A DNA stretch of 64,000 bases from Flaveria trinervia (GCA_025506515.1 CM046453.1:33967190-34031189), one strand, 5' to 3'. Shown: positions 22,124 to 35,166, numbered from the stretch's first letter. Program-made: numbers and translations. Notes: generated by a model from the sequence alone, not told the origin.

Positions 22124-24870
22124 ATGTCAAAGTTAACCTCACTCACTCTTGCCGATCTTGAAAATGTTGCTCCCAATAGGCCTCTAAGACTTATTAATGG
22201 AAACAATTTCGAAGATTGGAAGAGTTGTCTCAAAGCTTTCTTCTTCTACACTGACCACAACCAATAGGAATTAATTATTTCTGGTCCTCACATACCAACT
22301 GTCACTATTTGTGATGTTGTCTCTCAAAATAAGGACCCATCTACCTTCACTGAAAAGGATCTGAAGCTGATCAATCATAAGCAGAAAGCTTTTGGAGCAT
22401 TAACACTATGCCTGGAACCAAACATCTACAATCATTTTGTAGAGCATAAAAATGCTAAATCTCTTTGTCATGCCCAATATGAGTTCTATGATGGTAATGA
22501 TGATTTGGTAAAGGATAAGAGCATTCAAGCTGAGAAGGAATTCAATTCCTTTGTTGGATACAAGAACGAGAGTCTGACAGATCTCACAAATCGCTTGTTG
22601 ACAATTTCAAGCAACTTAAAGAAATACAATGAAAAGCTCTCCAACAGTGAACAAGTTAACAGGTTACTAGACTCTCTTCCAGCTCAGTGGAGCCTTCAGT
22701 GAGGATGCTAAAGCAAGAAAGATGGTTCACATATTACAGGCTCATGGATATTATCAATAAGCTTATATATTTTGAGTTGGACGTGAAGAGATGGGAATTT
22801 AACTAGACCATGATGCCTACATCTGGTTTTACTGAAATGCTTCTTTATTATCATCCGCTACAAGCTCTCAAATATAGAATTCAAGGAGGAGTTAATACAA
22901 GTACTTCCCCATGAGGAAATGTTAGTGTTGGAAGAGATCAGGCTAACTCTAAGGCGAATGTTGAAACTTCAATTCCATCAGAATGGCTCTTTTTGGAATG
23001 TGTGTTCAAAGCTATAAAGCACTTGTAGCTGTAGAGTTCAAAGGGAAATGAATGACTATGGAGGACATGTATCAGGTGGATCCTGATGATCTTGAAGAAA
23101 CTGACATTCAGTGGCAAATGGCAATGTTGACTCTTAGAGCTTGAATATTTATGGAGCAAACTGGACGAATGAACTTCGGAGGTCAAACATTCAATTCAAA
23201 TCTGGGATTTTATAAGTCCAAACCGAGATGTTTCAACTATAAACAATTAGGACATTTCAAACATGAATGTCCATCACCAATTGTCACCGATTCCAGTAAT
23301 TCAAAAGTTCCAAGATTAAAAAATTGAGAGGGAGAAGGAAGATATGAATTACAAAAAGGAGACCGCCTTGATTTCTATCTTTGATTGGAGCCTAGAGGTA
23401 GAAGAAACAAGGACTGAGATAAATCATGCTTTGGTAGCTGAGTTTGAAAAAAGGAAAGGAAGGAAGATAGTAAGGATGGATTTGATCCTTTCAAGGAATT
23501 CAAAGAGGATGTTGAGTTGTCTGTGAAAGAGAAAGAAGAGAAAGATGAGACAATAAGAGTAGGTAAATCTGAAGGTCTAAAGCAGGAAGGAAGTTCATCC
23601 ACTAAGCAATGAAAGTATTATGATGATGATACTATCACCATTAAGGAAAGCAAGTCAAGTACTCTGGTGTGCCAATGCTAAAAGGCCTTAGCAGCTGAAA
23701 AGGTGGTGAGGGGACTTTCATATGATGTAATTCATGATATGTGTTCATCTCCTTGTAAAATAAGATTATTTAAAGCTAATCCATTATTAATTGATAATGA
23801 AAAAGATTTAAAACGAAATAATGAGGAACTTAAAATCAATGAATCAAAATTTTTATTAAATTAAATGAGGCTTTGAAATAAAATGATCATTTAAAATGAA
23901 TGTTTTGGAAAGAAATGTTTAGATTAACACTTTGACTGAAAGAGTTGGTCTTGTTGAATTTGAAACATGCAAACTTCACTCAAAGTTAGACAAATGAACC
24001 ATATCAGGAATGAAACATGATGATTTATGTAAATCTCAACAGGTAGCTAGGATTAAAATGGATTGGGATATGAAAATGTAAAGGTTCATCCTCTGCCTAG
24101 TAAATACTGTTATTCTCCTATGCCTGTTTCTCATCCTTCTAATGATTTAATCAAAACAGATACTGACAGTATGTCTACAGGTTTAGAGGGTGTTAATTCT
24201 AAGCACGTTCGTGAGGACTATGACTATGTACCAACTAGTGGGCTTGGATGCACTAGTATTAGTACACCTGATTTTTAGCAGTCTGTTTTCGATCATAAGT
24301 CTAGTTTAAATTCTATCTTTGTTTCTAGTACACCTGTAACCGACACTGTCGCATCGTGTTCTCATGATGTCTCGATTTCGTCTTTAAATTCTGTACACTA
24401 TGGTGATGCCTTTTGTTCTGGTGATGATAATGGTGCAACTAATCTCTATACAAAGACTAACGAGAGACTTAAAACTAGTTGTTTTGATAAATTCTTTTCT
24501 CATCCTTTTCCATCTTTCACTCCATTAAATATTTCTTTATCAAATGAAAGAAGTGCAACTTCATTTGAAACTAGCACAAGTGGCAGTAGTTCTACTAGTA
24601 CTTCACATGATCATTCATCTACTTTTGTAAATAATAATTCTTGTTCATATAAACTTCAACCTTGTGGCATGTATGAGACACATTGGGACATTGACTCTAG
24701 TGTGTCTGAATGTGATAAGGAAATTCACATTGATCATATTCCTATCTCATCACATCACAGACCTAGATACAAACCACATTGTTTCAGGTGTGGTCAACAT
24801 GATCTTGTTGTCAAGGATTGTCCGACACTTCTTCATGGTCATGTAAATAGGAACTATTTTCGAAAAAATT
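22124..24870 (+). pseudogene. gag: Copia C gag (degenerate, two zinc knuckles)
   Basis: Starts MSKLTSLTLADLENV at 22124, the first ATG after the word array. PLRLINGNNFEDWKSCLKAFFF and CLEPNIYNHFVEHKNAKSL are typical copia Gag features. An in-frame TAG is at about 22265, and the frame is lost near 22700. Knuckle 1 (CFNYKQLGHFKHEC, about 23228-23270) has Tyr for the second Cys. Knuckle 2 (CFRCGQHDLVVKDC, about 24780-24822) lacks its His. The region between is a Ser/Lys/Glu-rich, coil-prone tail with many stops (23300-24650). Neither knuckle retains all four ligands. Confidence 0.78.
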
Positions 24871-24989
24871 AACAAAAATAGTTACTAATTTCTTTTGCAA
24901 AACCTGCTTCTTCAAAAGCAAAAGTTGTTCAAACTTGGATATTGCATCTGGTTAATCTGTACTTTATTTGATGATAGAAGTCATCCACT

Positions 24990-27900
24990 ATGATTGTAAA
25001 CAGCGTATGGCATGTAGACAGTGGATGCTCCAGACATATGACAGGCTTGAAAGATTTGCTGACCATTATCAGATTACAAAATGGAGGATATGATGCTTTT
25101 GCTAGTGACAAAAAGGGTGGAAAGATGATTGGTCAAGAAGAAGTTTCCAATGGTTCTTTAACTTTGGAAAAAGTCAACTATGTCCCTGAGCTTGCATTTA
25201 ATCTCTTGAGTGTCTCTCAAATCTTCGATAAAGAGATTCTAGTCTTGTTTAAATCTGATGAATGTCTGTTCTTAAAATCAGAGATTGATATTCCAAAAAT
25301 TTGATTCTTGTGTGTGCTTCGGGAAAGCATGATACATATCTTCTTGATATGAACACAAGGGATTCAAAGTCTACTGCAACTTGTCTTCTTTCAAAAGCTT
25401 CATCCTTTGAGTCTCTGTTATGGCATCGTCGATTGGGTCACGTTAATTTTAAAATAATAAACAAATTAGTCAAAAACAATCTGTTAGAGGACTTCCTTTA
25501 AAAGATTTGTCTGTGAATTAAAAATGTATGGCGTATGCAAAGGGTAAACAACATAAGAAACCCCATAAGCCCAAACTTGAAAATAGCATAACTTGTCCTC
25601 TTGAGTTGTTAAATACTGATTTGTTTGGCCCAATGAGCGTTAAATCAATTGCTAAGAAATCATTCTGTCTTGTGGTTATAGCTGATTTCTCAAGATATTC
25701 ATGGGTGAGATTCCTTGCTCACAAGGGAGTGGTTGTTGAGGAATTGCAGATGTTAATACTTTCAATCGAGAAGCAAGAGAAAGGTTCTGGCCATGAGAAG
25801 TGACAATGATACTAAATTCAAAAATCAGATTCTTGATTCGTTCTGTGCTCAAAATGTAATTCTAAGACAATTTAGTGCTGCAAGGACACCTCAACAGAAT
25901 GGTGTAGTTGAAGGAAAGAATTGCACTCTTATTGAAGCCACCCATACAATGTTAGAATCATCGTTACCTATTATCTTTTGGGCTGAAGCGTAAACTGTGC
26001 TTCATACGTACTAAACCGGGCGTTATTGTCAAGGACAAAATGAAGACTCCTTATTAACTTTCTCATAGACGGAAACCTTTAATTGAATTCTTTTGACCAT
26101 TGGTTGTTCATGCACTGTCTTGAATACTCAATCCCAAAAGACGAAGTTGGTGCCGTGTCTTACGAGTGTTACTTTGTCCGTTATTCTTCTTCTCAAAAGG
26201 CTTATCGGGTATATAACAAGAGAACACATATCGTTCAAGAGTCATTCTATGTTGATTGGCAAGAGTGTAAATCTTCTAATGTTCAATGTGAACCAACATG
26301 GTTCTTTAACTCCGATACTGTGTTTAACTCTTTTAATCTTCTTGTTTTCGATGATGATGTGTCCATCTCAGATATTCAAACAAATATTATTTCCGCAACC
26401 ACATCTTCTGTCCATTCCACCTCTTCAGCAAATGATGCCACGTCAGTTGATGTTGGATCATCTTCTCCATCATTTTATCTTTCACCAAGAATTGTTCTAC
26501 ATCTCTTCCTTCATCACCAACATCTCTTCCTTCATCACCGAAACCTGACCAATCTCTCTCACCCTCCTCTACTCATTCATAATCTGTGAGCGAAACTTCT
26601 CCAAACATCTTGCCTTTATCCGCAGACTTCAAAACTTTGAAAGATCATCCTCATGATAAAATTATTGGATCTATCATTGTAGGTGTATGGACGTGGAGTC
26701 AATTTGGTTTGATTATATTTGTCTCTTCTCTTGCTTTATCTCTCAAATTGTCCTAAAAACGTGCATGCGGCTCTCCAGGATCCCTGCTGGGTAGATTCAA
26801 TCCAATTGGAGCCTCAACAATTCAGAAAACTCAAAGTATGGACTTTGGTTGACTTACCTCCAAACAAATGCCCAATCGGTACGAAATGGGTTTTTAAGAA
26901 CAAACCAAATGATCGTGGTGTTATGGGGCGTAACAAGTCTAGATTGGTGGTACAAGGATTTGCTCAAGAAGAAGGGATTGATTATACTGATGTTTTTGCT
27001 CCCATCGCTCGTCTTGAAGCAATAAGGATTTTCTCACTCATCTGCTCATAATCAGTTCAAAGTCTATCAAATGGATGTAAATTGTGCTTTCCTTTACGAA
27101 GACATTGATGAGGAGATATATGTGTGTCAACCACGAGGTTTTGAGGATCCTGATTTTCCTGATAAATTTTTAAGCTTGACAAGTCACTTTATGGTCTTCA
27201 TTAGACGCCTAGCATCTCGTATGAGACCCTAACACAGTACCTCTTAAGTAATGGTTTCTCTCGTGGCACCATCGATATGACTCTATTCAAGAGAGAAGTG
27301 AATGGTGAAATGTTGATTGTCTAAGTTTATGTCGACGACATTATTTTTGGCTCCACCAATTCACAATTATGTCGGGAGTTCGAAGAGGTGATGTGTAGTC
27401 GGTTTGAAATGAGTATGATGGGAGAAATGTGCTTTTTCCTTGGATTACAAATAGAACAAAAGCCAGAAGGCATTCTCATTCATCAGGAGAAGTATATTAA
27501 ATAAATTTTGAAGAAATTCAAGATGGATGACGCATCTCCTAAAATGACTACTTTTACTACTCAAACATGCCTCACTCCTGATGAGAATAGGAAACCTGTT
27601 GATCCTCATCTCTATAGATCTATGATAGGTTCCCTCATGTATCTTACAGCAAGTCGTCCTGACATCACTTTTGCTGTAAGATATTGTGCTCGATACCAGT
27701 CGGCCACTAAAGAGTCTCATAAAAAAGGCCGTCAAGAGAATCTTTCGTTATCTCAAAGGCTCCTCTCGTTTAGGTCTTGGTATCCCTATGGTGGGAAGTT
27801 TGATTTACATGCTTATTCTCATAGTGATTCTAATGGTTGCACGTCAAACAGAAAATCGGTGACTAGAGGATGTCAATGCCTGGACAACTATCTAGTGTCA

Positions 27901-28269
27901 TGGTAGAGCAAGAAAAAGAACACTATTTCCCTTTCTATAGGGGAAGCATAATACATTGTTGCCTCTAGTTGTTGTTCACAAGATCTTTGGATACAACACC
28001 AGATGATTGACTATGGAATCAATTTTCTCCACACACGTTGTTTTGTGACAACGAAGCAGCCATCGGGATCACAAAAAAATCCTATTCATCATTCTCGAAC
28101 CAAGCACATTGAAACACGGATTCATGCTATTCGTGATGCACAGAAAAAGGGTTTTTATCAATATAATCCCATTGACACGAAAAGTCAAAAGGCAGATCTT
28201 TTCACAAAAACTTTTGATAAACCTCGGTTTTATGCATTGATCTCTATGCTTGGGTTAATATCTTTTTAA
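24990..28269 (+). pseudogene. pol: Copia C pol (protease, integrase, RT, RNase H)
   Basis: Protease VWHVDSGCSRHMTG (about 25005-25046). Pre-integrase LLWHRRLGHVNF (about 25417-25455). Integrase Asp in NTDLFGP (about 25614-25634), Asp in SDNDTKFKN (about 25799-25825) and Glu in NGVVEGKN (about 25899-25922). RT begins near 26719 with KSRLVVQGFAQEEGIDY (26935-26985); YVDDIIFGST is at about 27328-27357. RNase H runs to 28269 (HSRTKHIETRIH, KADLFTKTFDKPRF). Frameshifts and stops occur near 25300, 25500, 25800, 25990, 27050, 27320 and 27905. The integrase and RT catalytic residues survive although the frame does not. Confidence 0.9.
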
Positions 28270-28784
28270 ATATGTTTTCTTTTGTTTTTTTAAAAAGTCA
28301 AGGATTTTTTCTAAAATAACACTTTGGCGGAGTGTATATAATTTACATAAAAACAAACTGGAAGTTGAATTTGAAATGATGAGAAATGATTGTATATCTT
28401 CTATATTACTTGTTTGTGCATGATTTGCATTTTAAATGGGAAATGATTGAACTGATGTTGCTCTCAGATTTACATCTTATTTTAATTACAAATAAGTGAA
28501 AATTAAACATATTCTTTAAACGATATGCTTTGTAGACTCAGCCTGATGCATAAAGTAGACAACAGCATGTTGATTTAAATTAAATTTACACTTAAGGATA
28601 ACTGGATTTACCTAATCATTTTGGCTTGCACGAAAATTGTGTCCTGAAAAAATTGGAGCTCTCACCATTTTGATTTAAGATGTATTAAATGGTCATCTGG
28701 ATATTTTAGATCATGATTCAAATCTTATATGTCATTTCTCTGAACCATGTCTTGTGTATTTATATGTCTTGTACTTGTGTTGAT

Positions 28785-28877
28785 CTCCTCTGCTGTATGG
28801 TAGTACTGACGTGGAGTTCTCATCGAAACATGTTTAAATGGTCATCTCCTATGTTATACGTGAGTATAGACCTGGAG
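28785..28877 (+). ncRNA. Two copies of the conserved 32-nt hairpin (copia C)
   Basis: Copies at 28785-28816 (outer CTCC/GGAG, inner GTAT/GTAC, loop GGTA) and 28846-28877 (outer CTCC/GGAG, inner ATAC/GTAT, loop GTGA). Start-to-start spacing is 61, the same as between copies 2 and 3 of copia D. They lie between the pol stop and ORF3. The rest of 28270-29120 is AT-rich spacer shared with copia D. Confidence 0.6.
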
Positions 28878-29124
28878 CTCTCACTATCTTGATCTAAGAT
28901 GTATGAAATCATTTATGTGATGAATTCATCATACAATGAAATATTTTTTTGATAATCTCTTACACTGATCCGTACAAGACTTGTTCTAAAGATCGTATCA
29001 AAATTCAGTTATTGGTATGATCTCATTGCCGGTCAATGATTAAATTCATCTCTTTGCTAACACATATCTTGAGGATGTGATCTCTGATCGATTTAGATCT
29101 CAATTATTATTGTTAATACTTAAA

Positions 29125-29300
29125 TAAAATTTGGCGAAACATTTCGCTATTTGTTTCGCTAGACGAAATTGCAATTTCGCTCAGCATTCTCATCCTGTGC
29201 GATGTCTTTTTGATCTAAGTTTCATCTGACGAAATTGCAGCTTCACTTGGCGAAACTATAGTTTCGCTAACTGCAAAACTATATGCTATTTATGTATGCT
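29125..29300 (+). promoter_or_regulatory. Putative ORF3 promoter of copia C: word array and TATA box
   Basis: GCGAAAC/TTTCGC words (about 29132, 29145, 29155, 29175, 29230, 29250-29265) lead into CTGCAAAACT, and then a TATTTATG box at 29287-29294. The LTR promoter has the same CTGCAAAACT followed by TATATAT at 21204-21229. The ORF3 promoter therefore looks like a diverged copy of the LTR promoter. Confidence 0.5.
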
Positions 29301-29428
29301 TGCGAAATTAACTTGTCACTTTTGCACCATCGGACTGTTTAGTTTCTTAGGGCTGTTTCGTGTCCTCTTCATGCATTTCTGTGTTTCTATGATTTTGATA
29401 TTGATTATTTGTTGATTCATGTTCGCAA

Positions 29429-29893
29429 GTGAGTTTCGAACATAGGACCTTCATTTATTCATGTTTATTATATCACATTGTGAGTATATTTAATCAAGAC
29501 TCTTCGGTACCTTCGCTGTTCTTCCAACGAAACTACCGATAGTCCAGTGAAACTGAATGAAAGTTCATGAATTCTCAGCGAAACTGTAAGGTTATGCTGT
29601 CCGAGGGAACTTAACAATTTCGCTGGCTATTTTTCAGTTTAGCTGTGCCGAAACTATTGTTTCAGCTTGTCGAACCTACCTCATTGCTTGGGCAAAATTG
29701 GCATGATCTTGCTGGCAAAACTATACTTTCGCCTGCCGAAATTCAATCTCATCTTGCGAAACTATAGTTTCAGCCAGCGAATTTAATTTTTGATTTTTCT
29801 TTTTCTTTTTTCTCTTGTTCTATTTTATATTGTTCTATTTTTATTATTCTTATCACTTTATATTTTTATTAATTAAATTTATTTGTATCTCAG
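29429..29893 (+). other. Putative 5' UTR intron upstream of ORF3 (copia C)
   Basis: GTGAGT at 29429 is a good 5' splice signal, and a T-rich tract ending in ATCTCAG at 29893 is a good 3' splice signal, six bases before the ORF3 ATG. The interval contains a second batch of GCGAAACT words (about 29525-29785). A3 has the same arrangement. Confidence 0.4.
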
Positions 29894-29899
29894 GTTTAA

Positions 29900-32465
29900 A
29901 TGGCTAATCTAATGTTTGATGAGAGAAACAACATCACCGCCACTCTGGATGATACACATCCCAAAGCTGCAGGGTTTAGAGATTGTATTTGGTGGCTGAA
30001 GAGATCCCCTATCGCTTACGCTATCTCTCATTCTACTACTATATATGATCTATACATCAGAGAATTTTGGAGATCTCCTGAGTGTGATACAAGAGGGAAC
30101 ACCCAAAGGATATCTTCCAAAGTCTTAGAGAATGAGGTGACTATCACTGCTGAGACAGTTTCAAGGATTCTAAGGCTAGAGGAGGATTTCGGCGAAGAGG
30201 TTACTATGTCTGATTCCGAGGTGTTCGCAGCATTCAGTAGCATGGGGTAGGAGGGGCTAGCTTTTGGTTCCCGAAATGAGATCAAGAAGTCATTTCTCTC
30301 AAAGGAATGGAGATTCATTGCCCATGTCTTTATTATGTGTTTAGATCACCGTAAAGGTGGATGAGATTGACTAAACATAGACTGGGCAAAAGCTATGGTG
30401 TTATGTTGCAGAGGGGAAAAGGCAAACATAGCTAGACTCATATTCGCTTATATGGCTGAGAATGTGATGACCCTGAAGAAGGATAAGTGGCTTTTGTATC
30501 CTAGATTTCCTGAGATGATCTTTGATGACTTAATTCCAAATGTATCAAGACACGGGGAGGTGAAAAGGATGGTGCAGATGAACCCACGTATCTTTGCAGA
30601 CTGTTATGCTATCCGACATGACTTTAGTGGGAAGATCACCCATCTCTGGAAAATATGTACCCACCTAAGAAATGGAACTACATTAGAAGGGTGGACGAGT
30701 CGGAGAATAAACAAGCTGAAGAAACTAGAGCACAACAGTTTGATGCAACCAAGAAGAGAAAGAGATGTGCAAAATAGAAAAATTATGATTTTGAAGAAGA
30801 AGTAAATGAAAGGGCTGAAGAGATAAGGGTTGGAAAGGAGAAGAGATCGAAGAAGAAAGCTGATATAGTAGTCAGAGAGGAGAACTAAACAAAGACATCA
30901 AGCATTCACTGAAACTCTAAGGAGGGAAGAAAGAGGAAGCTTAGATGAGGATATGATTCATAACTTTAACAGTTCTCTGGCAAATGACCTGAGCATGATA
31001 ATGACCAAACTCACCAACCAAGAGATACGGGAGAAGCAAAAAGATAAGGTGATAGAGTGGATGAAGAAGATGCTTGTTGATCAAAATTTTCTGCTGAAGA
31101 AGTTGTTTGAGGGGATTGCTCAAAAAAAAGCTGCTACTGGCCTGCCTAATCAACTAACTCAATCTGAGTTAAATGATTTGACTGATACTTCAAAATACAT
31201 GTTCGTGAATGTGGGTACTTCATCTAGGGCAGGACAGGGCACATGTGGTGCAGCAACTACTGGTGCTGAAGATTGTGAAGTAAGAAATGAAGATGAAGGA
31301 AGGGAGAATGAAGAGGAAATTCAGGAGGCTGGTTTTATAAACATGGAATTTGATATGGAAAAGGATCTAGTTGGAGAAGAGGTAGTAAGGGAGATGTCGG
31401 TTGATAGAGATGGTGAGAAAGGAAAGGGACTAGTTGATGAAGAAGAGGATGATGAACAACTAGTAGATTATGATTCTGAACCAGAATTCTATGAAGTTGA
31501 TGAGAGGCCATTGATATATGTAGCGAAGAAGGGAGAGCTTGAAGAAGATGTTTTTGAGATGGATAAAGCTGAATGGTTGTTAAAGAGAAGGAGCCCGAAG
31601 AACTAACTCCCCTTTTCCAACATATGGAAGGGGTAAGTAAGAAGGAGGCTGATAAGAGGATCATAAGTTGGTGCTATAACCCCGGCCTCAAAATGTTCAT
31701 GATAAGAGGAGAGGGGTGGAATTAGCTACATCCATAAGAGGAAGGCATTCAAGACCTTGCCTAAATGGGATTTGAGGTGGTTGGCGGCTCTGCCATTACT
31801 AAATGCAAATCTGAGTGATCGAGCCACACTTTTGGAGAAAGAGATTCAGAATGGCCTAAATGACAACTTTGAGTCTTTTGGATACATGAAGGCTGAGAGG
31901 AAACGATAAAAAAGAGACAAGGATTGGGAGACTGGCAAGGGAAGGATCGTACTAAGAGTAAATCCTTTGAAGATAGTGAATAGAGTAAGGTTAGCAAATC
32001 CCCTTCCCCAACATTTACAAAATTTTTAAGAAAAGGTTCTATGATAACAACACGGAGGAGGCTATGATAAAAGTTAAGAATGGCAATGAATTCAAGGTAT
32101 TTGGTTCTATGGAGGTCTTCAGTTTCTGTGATGAAGATTTCCTTGTTTTATTATGAGAACCATATCAAGGCTGGGGTAGGAGAAGAGACAAGAAAAGAGG
32201 CCAGTCTGTTATGTGGCAAACAAAATCAGAGGAGTGAGAGCCGAAGTAAAAAGGCTTTGCAGAGCGAGTAAGGGCTTATGATGATCTGGACATGGATATA
32301 CAAGATTTGACAAGACAGTTTGGGCAGGCTAGTGCTCATGCAGAACGGGCTCGTGAAGCAGGAAGAGACCATGGAGAATTATTTGTTGAAGCCCATGAGG
32401 AAGATGTTGTAGGAGGTGCTGAAGATAAAGCAAGGGCAACGGAGGATACTAGTGCTGAAGACTAG
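29900..32465 (+). pseudogene. Copia C ORF3, accessory protein of unknown function (degenerate)
   Basis: It starts MANLMFDERNNITATL at 29900, just after the putative splice acceptor. Landmarks shared with the other ORF3s: GFRDCIWWLKRSPIAYAI, YIREFWRSP, VTITAETVSRILRLEEDFGEE, a stop at 30248 in a MG-(stop)-EG position, EWRFIAHVFIMC, and KDKWLLYPRFPEMIFDDLI (about 30480-30537). Later frames give a heptad-like coil (about 30960-31130), a strongly acidic Glu/Asp-rich segment (31260-31520) and a C-terminus that plausibly stops at TAG 32463-32465. No membrane span or signal peptide is seen. Function is unknown; B and A3 carry the same architecture. Confidence 0.65.
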
Positions 32466-32482
32466 TAAAGGTGGTGACTTCC

Positions 32483-32505
32483 AACCTAGGGGACTATTAA
32501 AGGCA
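32483..32505 (+). other. Copia C polypurine tract region
   Basis: CTAGGGGACTATTAAAGG precedes the LTR TG at 32506. It is interrupted by pyrimidines and so probably mutated. Confidence 0.65.
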
Positions 32506-33022
32506 TGTATAGGTTGGACTCACCTTAGTTTAGAATGCTTACTTTTGATTGTAATAGGTCTTTTGTTAGTTTCCTTTTGTATGTAATTATATTTATGTTA
32601 TTTTGTAGTCCAGCGAAACCGTGAGCGAAACTATAGTTTCACTCAAAGTCAGCTGATTAGTTCGCTCGGCAAAACTACTGTTTCTGCCGGGCGAAACTAC
32701 AGTTTCGGCAGAACAATTTCACTCACAGTGAAACTGTGTGTGAAACTAAGACTGCTATATATAGATTTTGATCATTCTCATTGTAGGTAATCTTGCAAAA
32801 CCCTAATCATTAATCCTTGTTGCAAGTTACCATTTCTAAGCAGTTTTTACATAGAAATATCATCGTGCTTTAATGTTATTGAATGTTATCATCTTCATTG
32901 TCTTATATTGAATGAGTTGTTATTGTATTCAAACTTCTTTGTTCATCTTGTTTGGTTTGTATGTTTGTTATGGAACGATTCTTCATCTCATTTGCACTGT
33001 AAAATGATGAAATGGACCAACA
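32506..33022 (+). repeat. Copia C 3' LTR
   Basis: Matches 21003-21489, with about 30 extra bases around 32615-32645 that hold additional CGAAAC/GTTTC words. The word array (about 32615-32740) again ends just before the TATA box (ctatatata, about 32754-32762). It ends ACCAACA, directly abutting gypsy LTR sequence. Confidence 0.87.
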
Positions 33023-33919
33023 TAAAGTATTATGTAACGTAAAGTGGAAGATAATGAAAAGAGGAACATAATGATAGAATGCATGCATTAATGAAAGAGA
33101 AAGTAAAGAAAGGCTTGCAAGCAAAATGTACGGAGGTGCATGACTCTAAAATGTCGTAAGCTCAACTGTCTATGGTTTAACTAACCCTTAAAGATACACA
33201 CAGGGGTTAGTCTTTGTGACTGACCAGTAATATAGTACATGGTTTATAGTGAATACTCACCCTGGTGCTGGTGCCAGGCTATGTGCATTATGGAAGTCAT
33301 TTATGATCTTCGGCCCCAGTACCCGCGTTGTGCTTACATTTGGGGTGTAGTATACATTTAGGATCATTGTCGCTTGCCCCGGTGCTGGTGCCACGCTATG
33401 TGCATTATGGAAGTCATTTATAATCTTCGGCCTAGTACCCGCTTTGTGCATACGGTTGGGGTATAGCTGATGACACTGATCCAGAAAGAGATAAAAATTG
33501 AATGTGATGAACAGTAAAGGAAGATAATAATGTAATTATCTATGTGTACGTACCATGTGTGATTTGAAAGTAAAGAACGGTTTTAAATGAAGTAAAGTAT
33601 GTTTTATTTTAAAACTTTGAACTCACTCAGCAACTCTGACTTTTATGTGTTTCCAGTTGGCATGTAATAGTTATTTAGGATGGCACAGGGCGGCTACTTG
33701 GCTTGTTTTAGGTGGCATCTAATTTTATAATGTTTTTGTGATGTAATGCAACAAGTATTTTGTAATTTGATAACGATGTATTATTTTGCAAAAGCTATTA
33801 TCATGAAATGAATGGATGTTTAAATGTTTCCGCTCCATGTTTTTAGTAAGTTAATACAAATATATGTTTTATGTGCGATGATTGACCAGCTGTGAGTGTC
33901 CCGGGATCGGGGCCTTACA
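33023..33919 (+). repeat. Gypsy 5' LTR, 3' part only
   Basis: Parallels 39734-40263 from its first base (TAAAGTATTATG...), then continues for about 370 bases to CCTTACA at 33919, beside the primer site. It includes a repeated GGAAGTCATTTA / CTTCGGCC...TACCCGC block (33290-33330 and 33405-33440), which recurs in the 3' LTR. Confidence 0.85.
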
Positions 33920-33922
33920 AGT

Positions 33923-33935
33923 TGGTATCAGAGCC
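33923..33935 (+). other. Gypsy primer binding site
   Basis: TGGTATCAGAGCC, the initiator tRNA-Met complement, three bases after the LTR end. Confidence 0.92.
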
Positions 33936-34270
33936 AAAGTTTAAGTGAAATGGGTAAATTTTCAAAATAAACCTGAACTCAAACTGAAAATGTGACAAAA
34001 AGGGCTCGGATGCAAGTCTGAGTAGCTGCGTGCCATCAGGCTTTTTTTTATGTTAACCGCCATAATGTGTGCATGTTATGTGGTTTATGTGTTGTTAGTA
34101 GATTTTGATACTCATGTAGTCAGGATAGGAAGTGCTTGGGGTATGGAGAGTAAAGTAAGTGGCTAATCACAACTGGCCACTGTAATTATGGACTTACTAT
34201 ACTTGACATAAACTGAGCTATTACCTTGAATGATCGTGTCAGTGTTTGAATGTTATAGTGTATTTAGAGG

Positions 34271-35098
34271 ATGGCCGGTGGTAGATCATCAAAGGCTTCA
34301 CGTGGTGGAGGTCATGGTGGACGTGGTGCTGAACCACGGGTCACGAGAGGAAGGCTTAGAGCCGAAGAGGTGGTTCATGAAGAACCCGAGACCCCTCATC
34401 TAGGCTGGGGATGAGAGTGCTAACTTAAGAGCCGCAGTGAAGGAGGCTGTTCTTGAAGAGGTGCATGAGGTCATGTAGCCAATCTTACTGTCTGTAGAGA
34501 CATAAGTGATAAAGGCTATACGGGAGAGGGAGAGGAAGGAAAGGAGTAGGCCTACTAGCAAAAGAAGACAGCCCAAGACCGAGATGGCTCTCTCTGGTGA
34601 CGAAGAGGAAGAGGAAGAAGAAGAGCCTATGCAAGAGGCGGCACGAGGCTGCAAATATGGGGAATTTCAAAGATGCAAGCCCCCGACCTTTGATGGTAAT
34701 GGCACTGCTGCTGCTGCTCACCAGTGGGTGAGAGAGATAGAGGCCGTACTAAACATCAGCGAGTGCCGAGAGGACCAAAGTTGAAGTGATATAAATGGGA
34801 AGTGATATAAATGTGGCGGAGCCACTCCAAGCAACAAAGGTACACGGGTGGATGACCGACGTGTGTTCACATCCAGTGCAGGGTCGAGGAGGTGTGTTAA
34901 GTGTGGACGAGAGCACACCGGGGAATGTAAAGTTAGATCCAATGTACGTTTCCATTGTGGAAGGACCGGACATGTGGCGAAGAACTGTGGAGTAAGGAGG
35001 TGTTATACTTGTGGCGAGGAGGGCCACATGAGCACAGACTACAAGAAGTCGAGGGCTGAATGTTCTGGTGCAGGGAAGAAGACGACCAGGACTAAATA
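34271..35098 (+). pseudogene. gag: Gypsy gag (internally deleted, frameshifted)
   Basis: It begins MAGGRSSKASRGGG at 34271. An acidic patch and QWVREIEAVLNISECREDQ (about 34720-34782) are the start of the conserved Gag core. The rest of the core is deleted: at 34783-34815 the motif GAAGTGATATAAATG is repeated twice and the sequence jumps to the zinc-knuckle region (CVKCGREHTGEC, FHCGRTGHVAKNC, CYTCGEEGHMSTDY, about 34890-35042). The first Cys of knuckle 2 is Phe-His in this frame and the last Cys of knuckle 3 is Tyr. Confidence 0.8.
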
Positions 35099-35166
35099 GC
35101 GGAGGGCGAGTGCTAGAGCATTCATGATGAGCAAGAGGAGGCTAGGACGGACCTCGGTGTTGTGTT

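Larger units (their letters stand above)
21003..33022 (+). mobile_element. Copia C: near-complete 12 kb Sirevirus-like retrotransposon with ORF3
   Basis: LTRs at 21003-21489 and 32506-33022 flank a primer site, a word-rich leader, gag (two knuckles), pol in copia order, a spacer with hairpins and palindromic words, ORF3 and a purine tract. The layout is the same as in copia B and A3. Flanking bases (gatca on the left, taaag on the right) do not match because the right flank is a truncated gypsy LTR. All reading frames are interrupted. Confidence 0.87.

Noticed and set aside
22938..23186. Minus-strand 82-codon frame
   Set aside because: Antisense to copia C gag; no motif, and composition mirrors the gag strand.
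34506..34784. Acidic 92-codon frame as a host gene
   Set aside because: It is in the gypsy gag region and contains the start of the conserved Gag core (QWVREIEAVLNI).
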